A stretch of DNA of 64,000 nucleotides, taken from NCBI GenBank assembly GCA_964369465.1, contig CAYJEX010000008.1:3132-67131 (forward strand), written 5' to 3'. Positions 1 to 9,509 of this stretch are shown one piece after another. The first letter of the stretch is position 1. Every line of letters begins with the position of its first letter. The translations under genes were made by a program, and so were the position numbers. A model generated the notes under the pieces. It searched no databases, had not been told where the DNA came from, and saw only the letters and a list, made by a program, of their open reading frames with translations. Source of the stretch: CAYJHC01 sp964369465 (GTDB lineage: Bacteria; Bacillota; Clostridia; Peptostreptococcales; Anaerovoracaceae).

Positions 1-275
1 CTATATGCATCATTATGTTTAAAGTTAGGATCGCAACCCATTACATAAGCCATATTTTCAGCTAAAATTTTTCCTGAGACTCCAGTTCCACCTGCAAATA
101 ATTCAAAATCTTCTTTTCTCAAGGGAATAGGAACTCCTTTAATTGAGTTAGGTGCTTTTGATTTTTTTATGAATTCATCTGAAAACTCCGAAAAAACATA
201 TCCGTTCAGTCTATTTTTTAAATACATCCCTATTCTATCTTGTCTCTTTGTAATGTCGTATATCGCTTCGTTCAT
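1..275 (-). CDS. Unrecognised protein, N-terminal 91 residues only
   Basis: An open frame starts at an ATG at 275 with a strong ribosome site (GAGGAG, seven bases upstream) and runs off the left edge, so only 91 codons are visible and the true length is unknown. The fragment is hydrophilic, with no signal peptide or membrane segment. It has a glycine-rich stretch near residues 62-69 (GGTGVSGK) and a single Cys near residue 81. The glycine-rich stretch is not a proper P-loop. I do not recognise the family. It lies 33 bases downstream of the radical SAM gene on the same strand and is probably co-transcribed with it. Confidence 0.75.
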   Translation of the reverse strand, partial: MNEAIYDITKRQDRIGMYLKNRLNGYVFSEFSDEFIKKSKAPNSIKGVPIPLRKEDFELFAGGTGVSGKILAENMAYVMGCDPNFKHNDAY

Positions 276-308
276 TTTTTTCTCCTCATTTCAAACAATA
301 TGATTTAA

Positions 309-1181
309 CTATAGCATCCTAAATCTTTCATCTTTTAATTTACTTCTATCCTTCATTGCCTCATCAAGAATCTTAATTATTTCATCCTTATCTTGAGGAA
401 GTTCTCCTTTAAGTGAAACATAATTTGACGCATGGTTACTACGAAAAATGCATTTTTTAGTTAAAAAGACATTTTCCATCATTAATTTTGTTTCTACTAA
501 TATCTCTTCGGCGGATAGAATTTCAAAATTACCATTTTTTATATCTTTGAATAATTCAGTTTCATTTTCTAACATCAAGGTTAGTAAACTAACATAGCTT
601 GCGCCCATTTGAGATATCATTTTTCCAGTTTCTATGGCATGATCTTTCCAAAGGACTTTTCCTCCTAAACCCGAAATAAATGTTACTGATGCTAAAATTC
701 CTGCTTCTTCAATTTTTTTAACACCCTCTATTATTTGAGAAGCACTTACTCCCTTTTTTATTTTTTTTAGAACTTCATCTGATCCTGATTCTGCTCCTAT
801 ATATACAATTCCTAATCCTGCATTTTTTAGCTCAATTAATTCAGGAACACTTTTTCTTAAGGCATCATGTGGGCTACCATATATCCCAACTCTACTACAT
901 TCTGGAAAAACTTTACCTATATGATTAAGTATATACAATAATTTATCGTTTGCAAGGCATAACGCATCTCCATCTGCCAAAAATATCTTTTCAACATAAG
1001 AATATTTTTTTCTTGCAGCATTAATATCTTCTATTACTTCGTTAACATCTCTTACTCTAAAATTTTTTTCTTTGAACATTCCGCAAAATGTGCATTTATT
1101 ATGCGCACATCCAATCGTAATTTGCAGTATTAAACTTCTTGCTTCACTTGGAGGTCTAAATATATTTCCCTCATATCTCAT
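309..1181 (-). CDS. Radical SAM protein with CX4CX2C cluster motif
   Basis: A 290-residue radical SAM enzyme. The iron-sulfur ligands are C25, C30 and C33 in the sequence GCAHNKCTFC, a CX4CX2C spacing rather than the common CX3CX2C. A glycine-rich SAM-binding segment follows (YIGAESGSDEVL, about residues 127-138), and the overall order matches the Elp3/MiaB-type TIM-barrel fold. Family knowledge says it should cleave S-adenosylmethionine to a 5'-deoxyadenosyl radical; the substrate cannot be read from the sequence. No extra cluster domain or B12 domain is present. The start has AGGAG nine to ten bases upstream. It lies directly after argS and before the unrecognised gene at the window edge, probably in one transcript. 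Confidence 0.85.
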   Translation of the reverse strand: MRYEGNIFRPPSEARSLILQITIGCAHNKCTFCGMFKEKNFRVRDVNEVIEDINAARKKYSYVEKIFLADGDALCLANDKLLYILNHIGKVFPECSRVGIYGSPHDALRKSVPELIELKNAGLGIVYIGAESGSDEVLKKIKKGVSASQIIEGVKKIEEAGILASVTFISGLGGKVLWKDHAIETGKMISQMGASYVSLLTLMLENETELFKDIKNGNFEILSAEEILVETKLMMENVFLTKKCIFRSNHASNYVSLKGELPQDKDEIIKILDEAMKDRSKLKDERFRML

Positions 1182-1203
1182 ATTCTCTATCTCCTAAATT
1201 CTA

Positions 1204-2919
1204 TCACATTTTATCTGGCGCAGTAATTCCTAATATTTCCAAGCCATTACATATTGTTTGTTTTGCAGCCATTACTAATGATAATTTTGCAATTCTCTCA
1301 TCCTTATTTTCAACAAGGATATGTTCATCATGATAAAACCTATTAAATGCTTGAGCAATATTAACAATATGCCTTGTAACAACTGATGGTTCATATTTTT
1401 CTCCCGCTTCAACAATTATTTGAGGATATTGATATATTAATTTAGCTAATGCATATGCTTTTTCACCTTTGATATACTCTGCGCATATTTCCTCAGAATT
1501 TGAATATATTAGATCAAATTCATCTGATTTTCTTAACACACTACTGGCCCTAGCATGAGTGTATTGAACATACGGTCCTGTTTCTCCTTCAAAGTTCAAT
1601 ACTTTTTCCCAGTTAAAAACATAGTCTTTTATTCTATTATTTGATAGTTCTTGAAAAATAACAGCACCTATTCCTACAGCAGTAGCAGTTTCATCAACAT
1701 TTTCTGTAACAACTTTCTTTTCTATAATTACTTCTCTTGTTTTCTCTACTGCTTTTGTAAGTACATCTTCTAAGAAAACAACCCTTCCCTCTCTCGTTGA
1801 CATTGTTCCATCTTCAAGGCTAACTAATCCAAACGGTATATGTATGCAATCTTTTGACCATTCATAACCTAAAATTTCAACAATTTTCATCCATTGTTGA
1901 AAATGTAAATTTTGTTGAGAAGCTACAACATAAATATTTTTATAAAAATCATAGTGCTTTTTTCTATATACTGCTGCCGCAATATCTCTTGTTATATAAA
2001 GAGTTGAACCATCTTTTTTTGTTACCAAAGCTGGTGGCATTCCATATTCTTCTAAGTCAACAATTTGTGCACCATGTGACTCTACAAGTAAATTTTTCGT
2101 TTTTAAATCTAAAAGAATTTCTTCCATTTTGTCAGAATAAAAGCTTTCTCCTGCATATGAGTCAAACTCAATACCAAGCATATTATATACTTTTCCAAAT
2201 TCTTTTAAACTTTCATCTCTAAACCATTGCCAAAGTTCTACTTCTTCCTTACATCCTTTTTCTAACTTGACAAATATTTCTCTTGCTTCGTCATTTAATG
2301 TATCATCCTTTTCGCTTTCTATGTGAAATTTTGTGTAGTAACTTAAAAGTGTTTTAATTGGTTCTCTAATAACATCATCTTTATTCCCCCATCTCCTATA
2401 TGCACATATCATTTTTCCAAATTGTGTTCCATAGTCGCCTAAATGGTTTATTCTAACTGTATCATATCCTAAGGCATCATATATTTTATAGATTGAATTT
2501 CCAATAACAGTACTCCTAATATGTCCAATATGAAATGGCTTAGCAATGTTAGGCGAAGAAAATTCAACAATGACTTTTTTATCTTTTCCAATTTGGCTTT
2601 TGCCATAATTATCCTTCTTTGCATTTACTTCTTTTATTACCATGCAAATTAAGTTTTCTTTTCTCATAAACATATTTACATATGCATTTACATTTTCAAC
2701 TTTATCAAAAATATCGTTTTCCTTTATTATATTTGAAACCTCTTCTGCAATTTGTACAGGTGATTTTTTGAATAGTTTTGCTAACTTGAAGCAAGGAAAT
2801 GCGTAATCACCCATACTTTCATCTGTTGGTACTTCTATAAGTTCTAGTATTTCTTCATATGTCAGTGAATCTATATTTTCTGATATTATTTCACTTATTT
2901 CTTCTTTATAATCCTTCAC
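1204..2919 (-). CDS. argS: Arginyl-tRNA synthetase
   Basis: Class I aminoacyl-tRNA synthetase that charges tRNA-Arg in the cytoplasm. The 571-residue protein has the N-terminal ArgRS additional domain, the HIGH signature at residues 130-133 in KPFHIGHIRS, and the MSTREG loop (in GTMSTREGRV) that replaces KMSKS in this subtype. The C-terminal DALR anticodon-binding domain is recognisable from the ETGPYVQYTHARA segment onward. Length is normal for the family. The start codon is GTG at 2919 preceded by a strong AGGGGGG ribosome site. It sits between mutS2 (42 bases upstream) and the radical SAM gene. No T-box leader is present, so control by uncharged tRNA is not evident here. Confidence 0.97.
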   Translation of the reverse strand: MKDYKEEISEIISENIDSLTYEEILELIEVPTDESMGDYAFPCFKLAKLFKKSPVQIAEEVSNIIKENDIFDKVENVNAYVNMFMRKENLICMVIKEVNAKKDNYGKSQIGKDKKVIVEFSSPNIAKPFHIGHIRSTVIGNSIYKIYDALGYDTVRINHLGDYGTQFGKMICAYRRWGNKDDVIREPIKTLLSYYTKFHIESEKDDTLNDEAREIFVKLEKGCKEEVELWQWFRDESLKEFGKVYNMLGIEFDSYAGESFYSDKMEEILLDLKTKNLLVESHGAQIVDLEEYGMPPALVTKKDGSTLYITRDIAAAVYRKKHYDFYKNIYVVASQQNLHFQQWMKIVEILGYEWSKDCIHIPFGLVSLEDGTMSTREGRVVFLEDVLTKAVEKTREVIIEKKVVTENVDETATAVGIGAVIFQELSNNRIKDYVFNWEKVLNFEGETGPYVQYTHARASSVLRKSDEFDLIYSNSEEICAEYIKGEKAYALAKLIYQYPQIIVEAGEKYEPSVVTRHIVNIAQAFNRFYHDEHILVENKDERIAKLSLVMAAKQTICNGLEILGITAPDKM

Positions 2920-2961
2920 TTTTGTCCCCCCTAAACTGATTTGTCAACTACAAATTCCTGC

Positions 2962-5334
2962 TTAAAACTTGACTACTGTAACTCCTTCTCCACCTTCATT
3001 ATATTCACCAAGCCTAAATTTTTTTATATCTTTCTTTTTTTTCAATAAATCATGTATACCCTTTTTCAGAATTCCTTCTCCTCGTCCATGAATAATAGTA
3101 ACACTTGGAATTTCAGCAATAAATGCATCATCTAAATACTTTGCGACATTTTCTAATGCATCTTCTAACCTTTGTCCTTGAACATTTATTGTAGGGCTAA
3201 TATTCTGAGTTTTTGATTTATATATACTACTATACGATGATTTATTGTATGTATTCTTTTTTTTAGGAGTTCCTTGGTTTATTAGCTTCAAATCTTCAAA
3301 ATTAACTTTTGCCTTCATGTTTCCAATTTGGACTATTATTTCACCTTTATTATTTGGCATTTCAATTACTTCGCCATTTTGGTTCAATGTAATAACCTTA
3401 ACTTTATCTCCTATTTTAACATTTTCTAATGAAATAGGGTTATCATTAATTTCCTTAATAATTTTTTCCCTATATTTACCCGCAGCATCTTTTATTCTTT
3501 TTTTGCTCTCGTCTAGCTTTTTTGTTCTTTCCCCCAAACTTTCAATCCTATTCAATTCTTTTAATTCTTCTTGAACTTCCTTAGAAATAATTTTAGCTTC
3601 GTCAATTATGCTTCTTGCTTCTTCCTTCGCCTTATTTAATATTTTTTCCCTTTCCAATATTGCTTTGTCCAACTTTAATTTTGCTTCGTCTTCCTTTTTT
3701 TTCATCGCAATATTTATTGTAATTGCTTCGTCTCTTTCAATTTCGGCTTTTTTCTTATCTTCTTCAATTGCCGAAACAACATCTTCAAACTTCAATGCAT
3801 CCGTGGTTAATAGATGTCTTGCTTCATGAATGATTGAAGATTCTAGTCCCAATTTTTCGGAAATATCAAATGCGTTGGATTTTCCAGGAATTCCAATTGT
3901 AAGTTTATATGTTGGGCTTAATGTTTCTACATCAAATTGCATAGATGCATTTTCAACTCCATTTGTAGACAAAGCGTACTTCTTTATCTCCGTATAGTGT
4001 GTTGTTGCCATTACAAGAGATTTTTTTTTAAACAAGTTATTTAATATTGAGATTGCAAGCGCTGCACCTTCCATAGGATCTGTCCCCGCACCTAATTCAT
4101 CAAGTAAAACTAATGAATTATAATCACATACTTTTACAATTTCAATGATATTTTTCATATGCGATGAAAACGTACTTAAACTTTGTTCTATGCTTTGCTC
4201 ATCACCTATATCAGCATAAATATTATCAAAAACGCGTATTTTACTTCCTTCCTCTGCTGTAATATGAAGTCCAGTTTGCGCCATCAAAGTAAGTAAACCC
4301 ACTGTCTTTAAACTAACAGTTTTTCCTCCTGTATTTGGTCCCGTAATAATCAATGTAGAGTACTTTTTTCCCAATTTGATATTTGTTGGGACCACTTTAT
4401 CATTAGGAATAAATGGGTGCCTTGCATTTTTCAAATCAATAACATCTTCATCACCAATAGAAGGTTCTTCGCATTTAAACTTTCGAGACAATCTAGCTTT
4501 TGCCATAATAAAGTCCAGGTGTCTAAGTATATCCAAATTCGGTTGAAGTTCAGCTGCTATTTCAGAAATTCTTGTACTTAGTTCTTCTAGAATCCTATGT
4601 ATTTCTTCTTTTTCCTTTTGTTCAAGCTCTCTAAGTTGGTTATTTAATATTACAACAGCTTGTGGTTCTATAAACACTGTAGAACCTTTCGAAGATTGAT
4701 CGTGAATAATTCCAGGAAATTTAGCTGTGTGTTCTGTTTTCACAGGAATTACATATCTTCCCTCTCTAAGTGTAACTATATTATCTTGAAGAAGAGCTCT
4801 GCTTTCAGTTGAACTAATTAAATTTGACAATTTGGATCTAATTTCTTCATTTTTTCTGGTTTTTGTTCTTCTAATGTTTCTAAGTTCAATACTAGCGTTA
4901 TCTGAAATTTCGTCTTCTGATAGAATACATCTATCTATTTCTTCTTCGACTTTTTTATGTTCATAAAGAGAAAATACCAACAACTTAATAATATCAAGCT
5001 CTGGTATATCTTCCTCCATAAACTTCTTTGTTTTTCTAGTTATCATTAAATTATAATATATCTCTAATAGTTGTTTTGGCGAGAGAACCCCACCCTTTTT
5101 TGCTAAAATTATTGACCCGTTAATGTCATAAAAGTTACCCAGCGGCAGCGCACCTTTATATAGAATAAGTTTTACCCCTTCTGTTGTTTCCTTTTGAGCA
5201 GCAATAATTTTGCTCTCTTCATTAAATGGAATCAAATTTCTAATATGATTTCTTGTCAATTCTGATCCGGCTTCTTCTTCAAGAAACTCTAATATTCTTT
5301 TATATTCTAATATTTTCAGTGTTTTTTCAGTCAT
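2962..5334 (-). CDS. mutS2: MutS2 family ATPase/Smr nuclease
   Basis: A 790-residue MutS2 homologue. It lacks the mismatch-recognition domain of MutS1; the ATPase has a Walker A GPNTGGKT at residues 332-339 and the ABC-type segments LLDELGAGTDP and TTHYTEIKKY. A long charged coiled coil follows (roughly residues 510-640), and a C-terminal Smr domain ends in IIHGRGEGILKK. Family roles are suppression of homologous recombination and, in Bacillus, splitting of collided ribosomes; which applies here is inference. It is the third gene downstream of pheT (pheT-zapA-mutS2), an order resembling the pheST-zapA-polX-mutS2 region of Bacillus but without rnhC, yshB and polX. Confidence 0.96.
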   Translation of the reverse strand: MTEKTLKILEYKRILEFLEEEAGSELTRNHIRNLIPFNEESKIIAAQKETTEGVKLILYKGALPLGNFYDINGSIILAKKGGVLSPKQLLEIYYNLMITRKTKKFMEEDIPELDIIKLLVFSLYEHKKVEEEIDRCILSEDEISDNASIELRNIRRTKTRKNEEIRSKLSNLISSTESRALLQDNIVTLREGRYVIPVKTEHTAKFPGIIHDQSSKGSTVFIEPQAVVILNNQLRELEQKEKEEIHRILEELSTRISEIAAELQPNLDILRHLDFIMAKARLSRKFKCEEPSIGDEDVIDLKNARHPFIPNDKVVPTNIKLGKKYSTLIITGPNTGGKTVSLKTVGLLTLMAQTGLHITAEEGSKIRVFDNIYADIGDEQSIEQSLSTFSSHMKNIIEIVKVCDYNSLVLLDELGAGTDPMEGAALAISILNNLFKKKSLVMATTHYTEIKKYALSTNGVENASMQFDVETLSPTYKLTIGIPGKSNAFDISEKLGLESSIIHEARHLLTTDALKFEDVVSAIEEDKKKAEIERDEAITINIAMKKKEDEAKLKLDKAILEREKILNKAKEEARSIIDEAKIISKEVQEELKELNRIESLGERTKKLDESKKRIKDAAGKYREKIIKEINDNPISLENVKIGDKVKVITLNQNGEVIEMPNNKGEIIVQIGNMKAKVNFEDLKLINQGTPKKKNTYNKSSYSSIYKSKTQNISPTINVQGQRLEDALENVAKYLDDAFIAEIPSVTIIHGRGEGILKKGIHDLLKKKKDIKKFRLGEYNEGGEGVTVVKF

Positions 5335-5350
5335 AACTTAAATTTATTCC

Positions 5351-5920
5351 TTACAACCAATCATTTTCTTCATTTTCTTCATTTTTTTTATGAATTTCAT
5401 TTTCTCTTTTCAACTTAATGTTTTCCATTTGCAAGTCAAAAAAACTGCTCTCTAGGTCTTTATATTGATTTTTAATCGCTTTTATTTCGTCACTCATTTC
5501 ATCAGTCAGTTCTGATTTTATGGTTTTCTCCATTGCTTGATCCGCAATCTCCCTCGCTTCTTTTAATTGGTCAAACAAGTCTTGATTTTGTTCTAAAGTT
5601 TTTTGATTCTCATCTTTATATGAGTCAAAGCTAGATTTTGATTCCTGCCATAACTGTTTATACCTTTCGAGATTTTGTTGAATATTTTCAATTTCTAAAT
5701 TTGCTTTTTCTAAATCATTTTTACATTCAAAATACTCTTGGCAAATATTTATTGCAGATAGAATAGCAAGCTTTGAAACAGTTCCGATTTTGCTTTCTTC
5801 ATGTATTCTATTGATTACTTCATCAACATATGCCGCAACTTGAACAATTTTTTCTCTTGAAATATCTCCAACAACAGTATATTCTTGTCCAAAAATCCTT
5901 ACTATTACCTTACTATCCAT
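5351..5920 (-). CDS. zapA: Cell division protein ZapA with long coiled coil
   Basis: The first 60-70 residues carry the ZapA fold (VRIFGQEYTVVGD followed by a helix VAAYVDEVINRI), which bundles FtsZ filaments at the division site. The rest, about residues 70-189, is a highly charged coiled coil, making the protein about twice the usual 85-110 residues; extended forms of this kind are common in Clostridia. The ATG at 5920 has GGAGAAGG just upstream. It lies 10 bases after pheT and 16 before mutS2, so it is co-transcribed with both. Presence of zapA in the same window as ftsZ, ftsL, ftsQ and ftsW gives a nearly complete Z-ring gene set, though ftsA is missing. Confidence 0.9.
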   Translation of the reverse strand: MDSKVIVRIFGQEYTVVGDISREKIVQVAAYVDEVINRIHEESKIGTVSKLAILSAINICQEYFECKNDLEKANLEIENIQQNLERYKQLWQESKSSFDSYKDENQKTLEQNQDLFDQLKEAREIADQAMEKTIKSELTDEMSDEIKAIKNQYKDLESSFFDLQMENIKLKRENEIHKKNEENEENDWL

Positions 5921-5930
5921 AAACCTTCTC

Positions 5931-8360
5931 CTATACTTCTCTGAGGAGCACCTTAAATTTCTTTTCTAAAGCTTCAAGAGTATCATTATACACATTTGAA
6001 ACATCCTCATCTGTAAGCGTCCTATTTTTATCCCTATATGTCATTGTAAACGCAACACTCTTTTTTCCTTCCTGAATCTGTTTACCTCTATACACATCAA
6101 ATAGCTCAACTTTTTCAAGAATTATCTTATTTTTTTCCTTGATCACATTCATTATATCAGCAACTTGTATCTCTTCATCTACGATTAATGCTATATCTCT
6201 AATTATAGATGGATACTTTGGAAGTTGTTTATAATATATTGTCTTATCAGCATGTTCAAAAACATTATCAAGAAAAAATTCGCATAAATATCCTCTAGTA
6301 TCTATGCCATAATTTTTGCTTACTTTTGGATGGATTTCTCCTATAATTCCCAGCTCTTGTTCTTCAATTATAATTCTTGCACACCTGCCAGGATGGAATA
6401 AAGCATAATTACTTTCGGCAACAAATGTATATCCTTCAATACCCAAATTATCTAAAAGTTCCTCACATGCACCTTTTATTGAATAGAAGTTTTCATCATT
6501 ACCATAAAATCCTATTACCATGCCCGTTTCTTCTTCAGGAAGATTTTTTTCATCAGATATACACTTTGAAAAAGTTGTATTTATTTCAAATGCTCTAAGT
6601 TTATCAATATTTCTAGAATAGTTTCTTCCCATTACCTCTAACATGCTTGGTGCCAAAATAGTTCTCATTACTGATTGCTCTTCCCCTAATGGGTTAATAA
6701 GTTCAACAAAATTTCGTTCCCATACATCTGATTCTAATTGTATTTTATCAATATCTCTTGGGCTTACAAATGAATACGTCTGAATTTCATTTGCCCCTAA
6801 AGAACACATTATCTCTTTCGCTCTATCTATGAATTCTCTTTTAGGTTCTTTGTATGAAATGCTTTTTCCTGCTGGCAAAGTAAGCGGCAAATTATCATAT
6901 CCAAAAATTCTTGCAACTTCTTCTACATAATCAATTTCTTTAAGTAAATCAAGCCTTGAAGTTGGTGGGGTAACACTGATACTATCTTTATTTTTCTTAC
7001 ATTTTATCTCCAACTTTTCTAGTATAATTATTATTTCATCTATTGTCAAAGATGTTCCTAATATTTCATTAATTCGACTTACTCTAATACTTATCTCAGT
7101 ATTATAATATTTGTTTGGATAATTGTCTACTGTACCATTTACTACAGTTCCCACACCTATTTTTTCAATTAATTGGCAAACTCTTTCTCCAGCTAAAGCA
7201 CAAATATTAGGGTCTATCCCTTTTTCATATCTAGAAGATGCTTCTGTTCTTAAAGATAATTTTTTTGATGTTGCTCTAATATTATCCGCATTAAAGTTTG
7301 CAATTTCAACAAGTATTGTACTTGTATCATTTTTTATTTCTGAATTCAATCCTCCCATAATGCCTGCTATTGCAATATCTTTTCTTCCATCTTTAATCAT
7401 CAACATAGAAGCATCTAATTCTCTAGTTTTATCATCAAGTGTAGTAAATTCACTTCCATCTTCTGCCCTAGAAACAATAATTTTATTTTCTTCAACATTA
7501 CTAATATCAAAAGCATGTATAGGTTGTCCAAATTCAAGCATTACAAAATTGGTAATATCCACAATATTATTTATCGGTCTCATTCCCGCTGACATAAGCC
7601 TTTTTTGTAGCCACCAAGGCGATTCTTCTATTTTAACATCCGTTACAATTTTTGCCATGTATCTGCTGCATAAAACATTATCATCAATTTGAACTTGTAT
7701 ATATTTTGCCGCGTCACCCTCTTCTGAAGTTATATCAAGCGCTGGGTACTTCAATTCTCCTCCAAATGTTGCCACTGCTTCTCTGGCCATGCCAATCATC
7801 GAAAGGCAATCTGCTCTATTTGGCGTTATTTCAAATTCTACTACTTCATCTTCTAAATCTGTTGCAGATGCAATATCATTCCCTACTATCATAGAATTTG
7901 GGAGTATCCATATTCCCTCTTTTTGTGATAAAGGTATAACTTTATCTTCAAAGCCAAGCTCAGTTAAAGAACATAACATTCCTTCAGATTCTACTCCTCT
8001 TAATTTACCTTTTGAAATTTTAACACCATTTGGATCTTTTGGTTTGCCATGCAAAGGGCCTGGAATCTTTCCCCCATCAATTACAACTGCAACTTTCGCT
8101 CCTTCAAATACATTTGTTGCCCCAGTTACAATTGTGATTGGGTTTTCTTTTGCAATGTCAACTTTACATATTTTAAGTTTGTCTGCATCTGGATGGTTTT
8201 CGATATTTATAATTTTACCTACATAAACACCCTCTATACCTTTCATAAGTGTTTCTGTAGTTTCAATATTAGATCCTGACATAATCATTTTTTCGCAAAA
8301 TGTTTTTATGTCTACATCTAAATCTATATATTCTTTAAGCCATTTAATTGGTACTAACAT
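5931..8360 (-). CDS. pheT: Phenylalanyl-tRNA synthetase beta subunit
   Basis: The 809-residue beta chain of the alpha2-beta2 PheRS. Visible domains in order are the B1 EMAP/tRNA-binding fold (residues about 40-150, GKIINIENHPDADKL), the B3/B4 editing region, the B5 domain, the catalytic-like core, and a C-terminal ferredoxin-like anticodon-binding domain (YPSIIRDIALIV to the end). The start is placed at ATG 8360 (MLVPIKWLKEY), because GGAGG lies seven bases upstream and homologues begin here; an in-frame ATG at 8390 would add ten residues of no conserved character. A 124-base gap separates it from pheS, longer than usual for this pair and holding a small inverted repeat. Confidence 0.97.
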   Translation of the reverse strand: MLVPIKWLKEYIDLDVDIKTFCEKMIMSGSNIETTETLMKGIEGVYVGKIINIENHPDADKLKICKVDIAKENPITIVTGATNVFEGAKVAVVIDGGKIPGPLHGKPKDPNGVKISKGKLRGVESEGMLCSLTELGFEDKVIPLSQKEGIWILPNSMIVGNDIASATDLEDEVVEFEITPNRADCLSMIGMAREAVATFGGELKYPALDITSEEGDAAKYIQVQIDDNVLCSRYMAKIVTDVKIEESPWWLQKRLMSAGMRPINNIVDITNFVMLEFGQPIHAFDISNVEENKIIVSRAEDGSEFTTLDDKTRELDASMLMIKDGRKDIAIAGIMGGLNSEIKNDTSTILVEIANFNADNIRATSKKLSLRTEASSRYEKGIDPNICALAGERVCQLIEKIGVGTVVNGTVDNYPNKYYNTEISIRVSRINEILGTSLTIDEIIIILEKLEIKCKKNKDSISVTPPTSRLDLLKEIDYVEEVARIFGYDNLPLTLPAGKSISYKEPKREFIDRAKEIMCSLGANEIQTYSFVSPRDIDKIQLESDVWERNFVELINPLGEEQSVMRTILAPSMLEVMGRNYSRNIDKLRAFEINTTFSKCISDEKNLPEEETGMVIGFYGNDENFYSIKGACEELLDNLGIEGYTFVAESNYALFHPGRCARIIIEEQELGIIGEIHPKVSKNYGIDTRGYLCEFFLDNVFEHADKTIYYKQLPKYPSIIRDIALIVDEEIQVADIMNVIKEKNKIILEKVELFDVYRGKQIQEGKKSVAFTMTYRDKNRTLTDEDVSNVYNDTLEALEKKFKVLLREV

Positions 8361-8437
8361 TTTATTTCCTCCTATTGCGTTTCCATTCATGTCAATGCAA
8401 AGATATTACATATTTAAATTATTGGAAATTTTTCATA

Positions 8438-8454
8438 ATCATACGTAGTATGAT
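8438..8454. repeat. Inverted repeat between pheS and pheT
   Basis: A perfect 7-bp inverted repeat with a 3-base centre (ATCATAC, GTA, GTATGAT) sits in the unusually long 124-base pheS-pheT gap. It has no T-run and is too short to be a convincing terminator. It may be an RNA processing or spacing element, or chance in AT-rich DNA. Confidence 0.45.
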
Positions 8455-8484
8455 AAAATATTTATAGATCAATTGTATTTATTC

Positions 8485-9507
8485 TTATTTAAATTGTTCA
8501 ATAAATCTCATATCATTTTCATAGAATAATCTTATATCTTCAACTCCATATTTAAGCATGGCTATTCTCTCTACTCCCATTCCAAATGCAAATCCTGTAT
8601 ATATTTCAGTATCTATATTCCCTACACCTAGAACATTAGGGTGTACCATTCCACAACCCAATATTTCTATCCATCCGCTGCCTTTACAAATTCTGCATCC
8701 TGCTCCATTACATTTAAAACACGATACATCCATTTCCGCACTAGGTTCTGTAAATGGAAAATGATGTGGTCTAAAGTTAGTCTTTGTCTCTTCTCCAAAC
8801 AATTTTTTTGCTAGAGTATCCAATGTCCCTTTCAAGTCTGCCATTGTCACCCCTTTATCGACCAATAGGCCTTCTACTTGATGGAACATAGGCGAGTGAG
8901 TAGCATCTGGGGTATCACATCTAAAGCATCTTCCTGGTGCAATTATTTTAATAGGCGGTTTTTCATTAAGCAAAGTCCTAATTTGGACTGATGATGTATG
9001 TGTTCGCAATACTATATCGTCAGAAATATAAAACGTATCCGTTAGCGATCTAGATGGATGATTTTGAGGCGAGTTTAATGCATCAAAAACATTAAAAACT
9101 GTCTCTACTTGTGGTCCTTCGGCTACTGCAAATCCCATAGACATAAGAATTTTACTTATTTCATCTATCGTAACAGTTATCGGATGTTTAGCACCTAAGT
9201 TTCTTCTTTTACCTGGTTCAGTCACATCAATTTTTTCTTTTATAAAAACTAAATTCTCTTCTCTTTCATTAATAATAGAGAATTTATCATCTAACATTTT
9301 TGTTACATCTTCTCTTGCTTTATTGGCAAGTAATCCTAGTTCTTTTTTTTCTTCTACCGGCAATGAACTCATACTCTTTAATATAGATGTGATTTCGCCT
9401 TTTTTTCCTAGTAGAGCAACCCTTAATGCTTCTAGTTCTGATGAAGAATTAGATTTTTTTATTTTCTCTTCTGAGTTTTTAACTATTTCTTTCAATTTGT
9501 TTTGCAT
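8485..9507 (-). CDS. pheS: Phenylalanyl-tRNA synthetase alpha subunit
   Basis: The 340-residue catalytic subunit of PheRS, a class II synthetase. An N-terminal coiled-coil tRNA-binding arm (residues about 1-90) precedes the class II core. Motif 2 lies in the APGRCFRCDTPDATHSP region, with the Phe-binding segment near FTEPSAEMDVSCF, and motif 3 near the C-terminus (GMGVERIAMLKYG). The segment CFKCNGAGCRICKGSGW holds four cysteines, a normal insertion for many Gram-positive PheS proteins. The gene follows the SpoU-type methyltransferase by 2 bases and precedes pheT. No T-box or leader peptide is seen upstream of the operon, unlike pheST of many Firmicutes. Confidence 0.97.
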   Translation of the reverse strand: MQNKLKEIVKNSEEKIKKSNSSSELEALRVALLGKKGEITSILKSMSSLPVEEKKELGLLANKAREDVTKMLDDKFSIINEREENLVFIKEKIDVTEPGKRRNLGAKHPITVTIDEISKILMSMGFAVAEGPQVETVFNVFDALNSPQNHPSRSLTDTFYISDDIVLRTHTSSVQIRTLLNEKPPIKIIAPGRCFRCDTPDATHSPMFHQVEGLLVDKGVTMADLKGTLDTLAKKLFGEETKTNFRPHHFPFTEPSAEMDVSCFKCNGAGCRICKGSGWIEILGCGMVHPNVLGVGNIDTEIYTGFAFGMGVERIAMLKYGVEDIRLFYENDMRFIEQFK

Positions 9508-9509
9508 AA

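Noticed and set aside
7123..7692. A 189-codon plus-strand open frame opposite pheT
   Set aside because: Antisense shadow of pheT without a ribosome site or recognisable domain.
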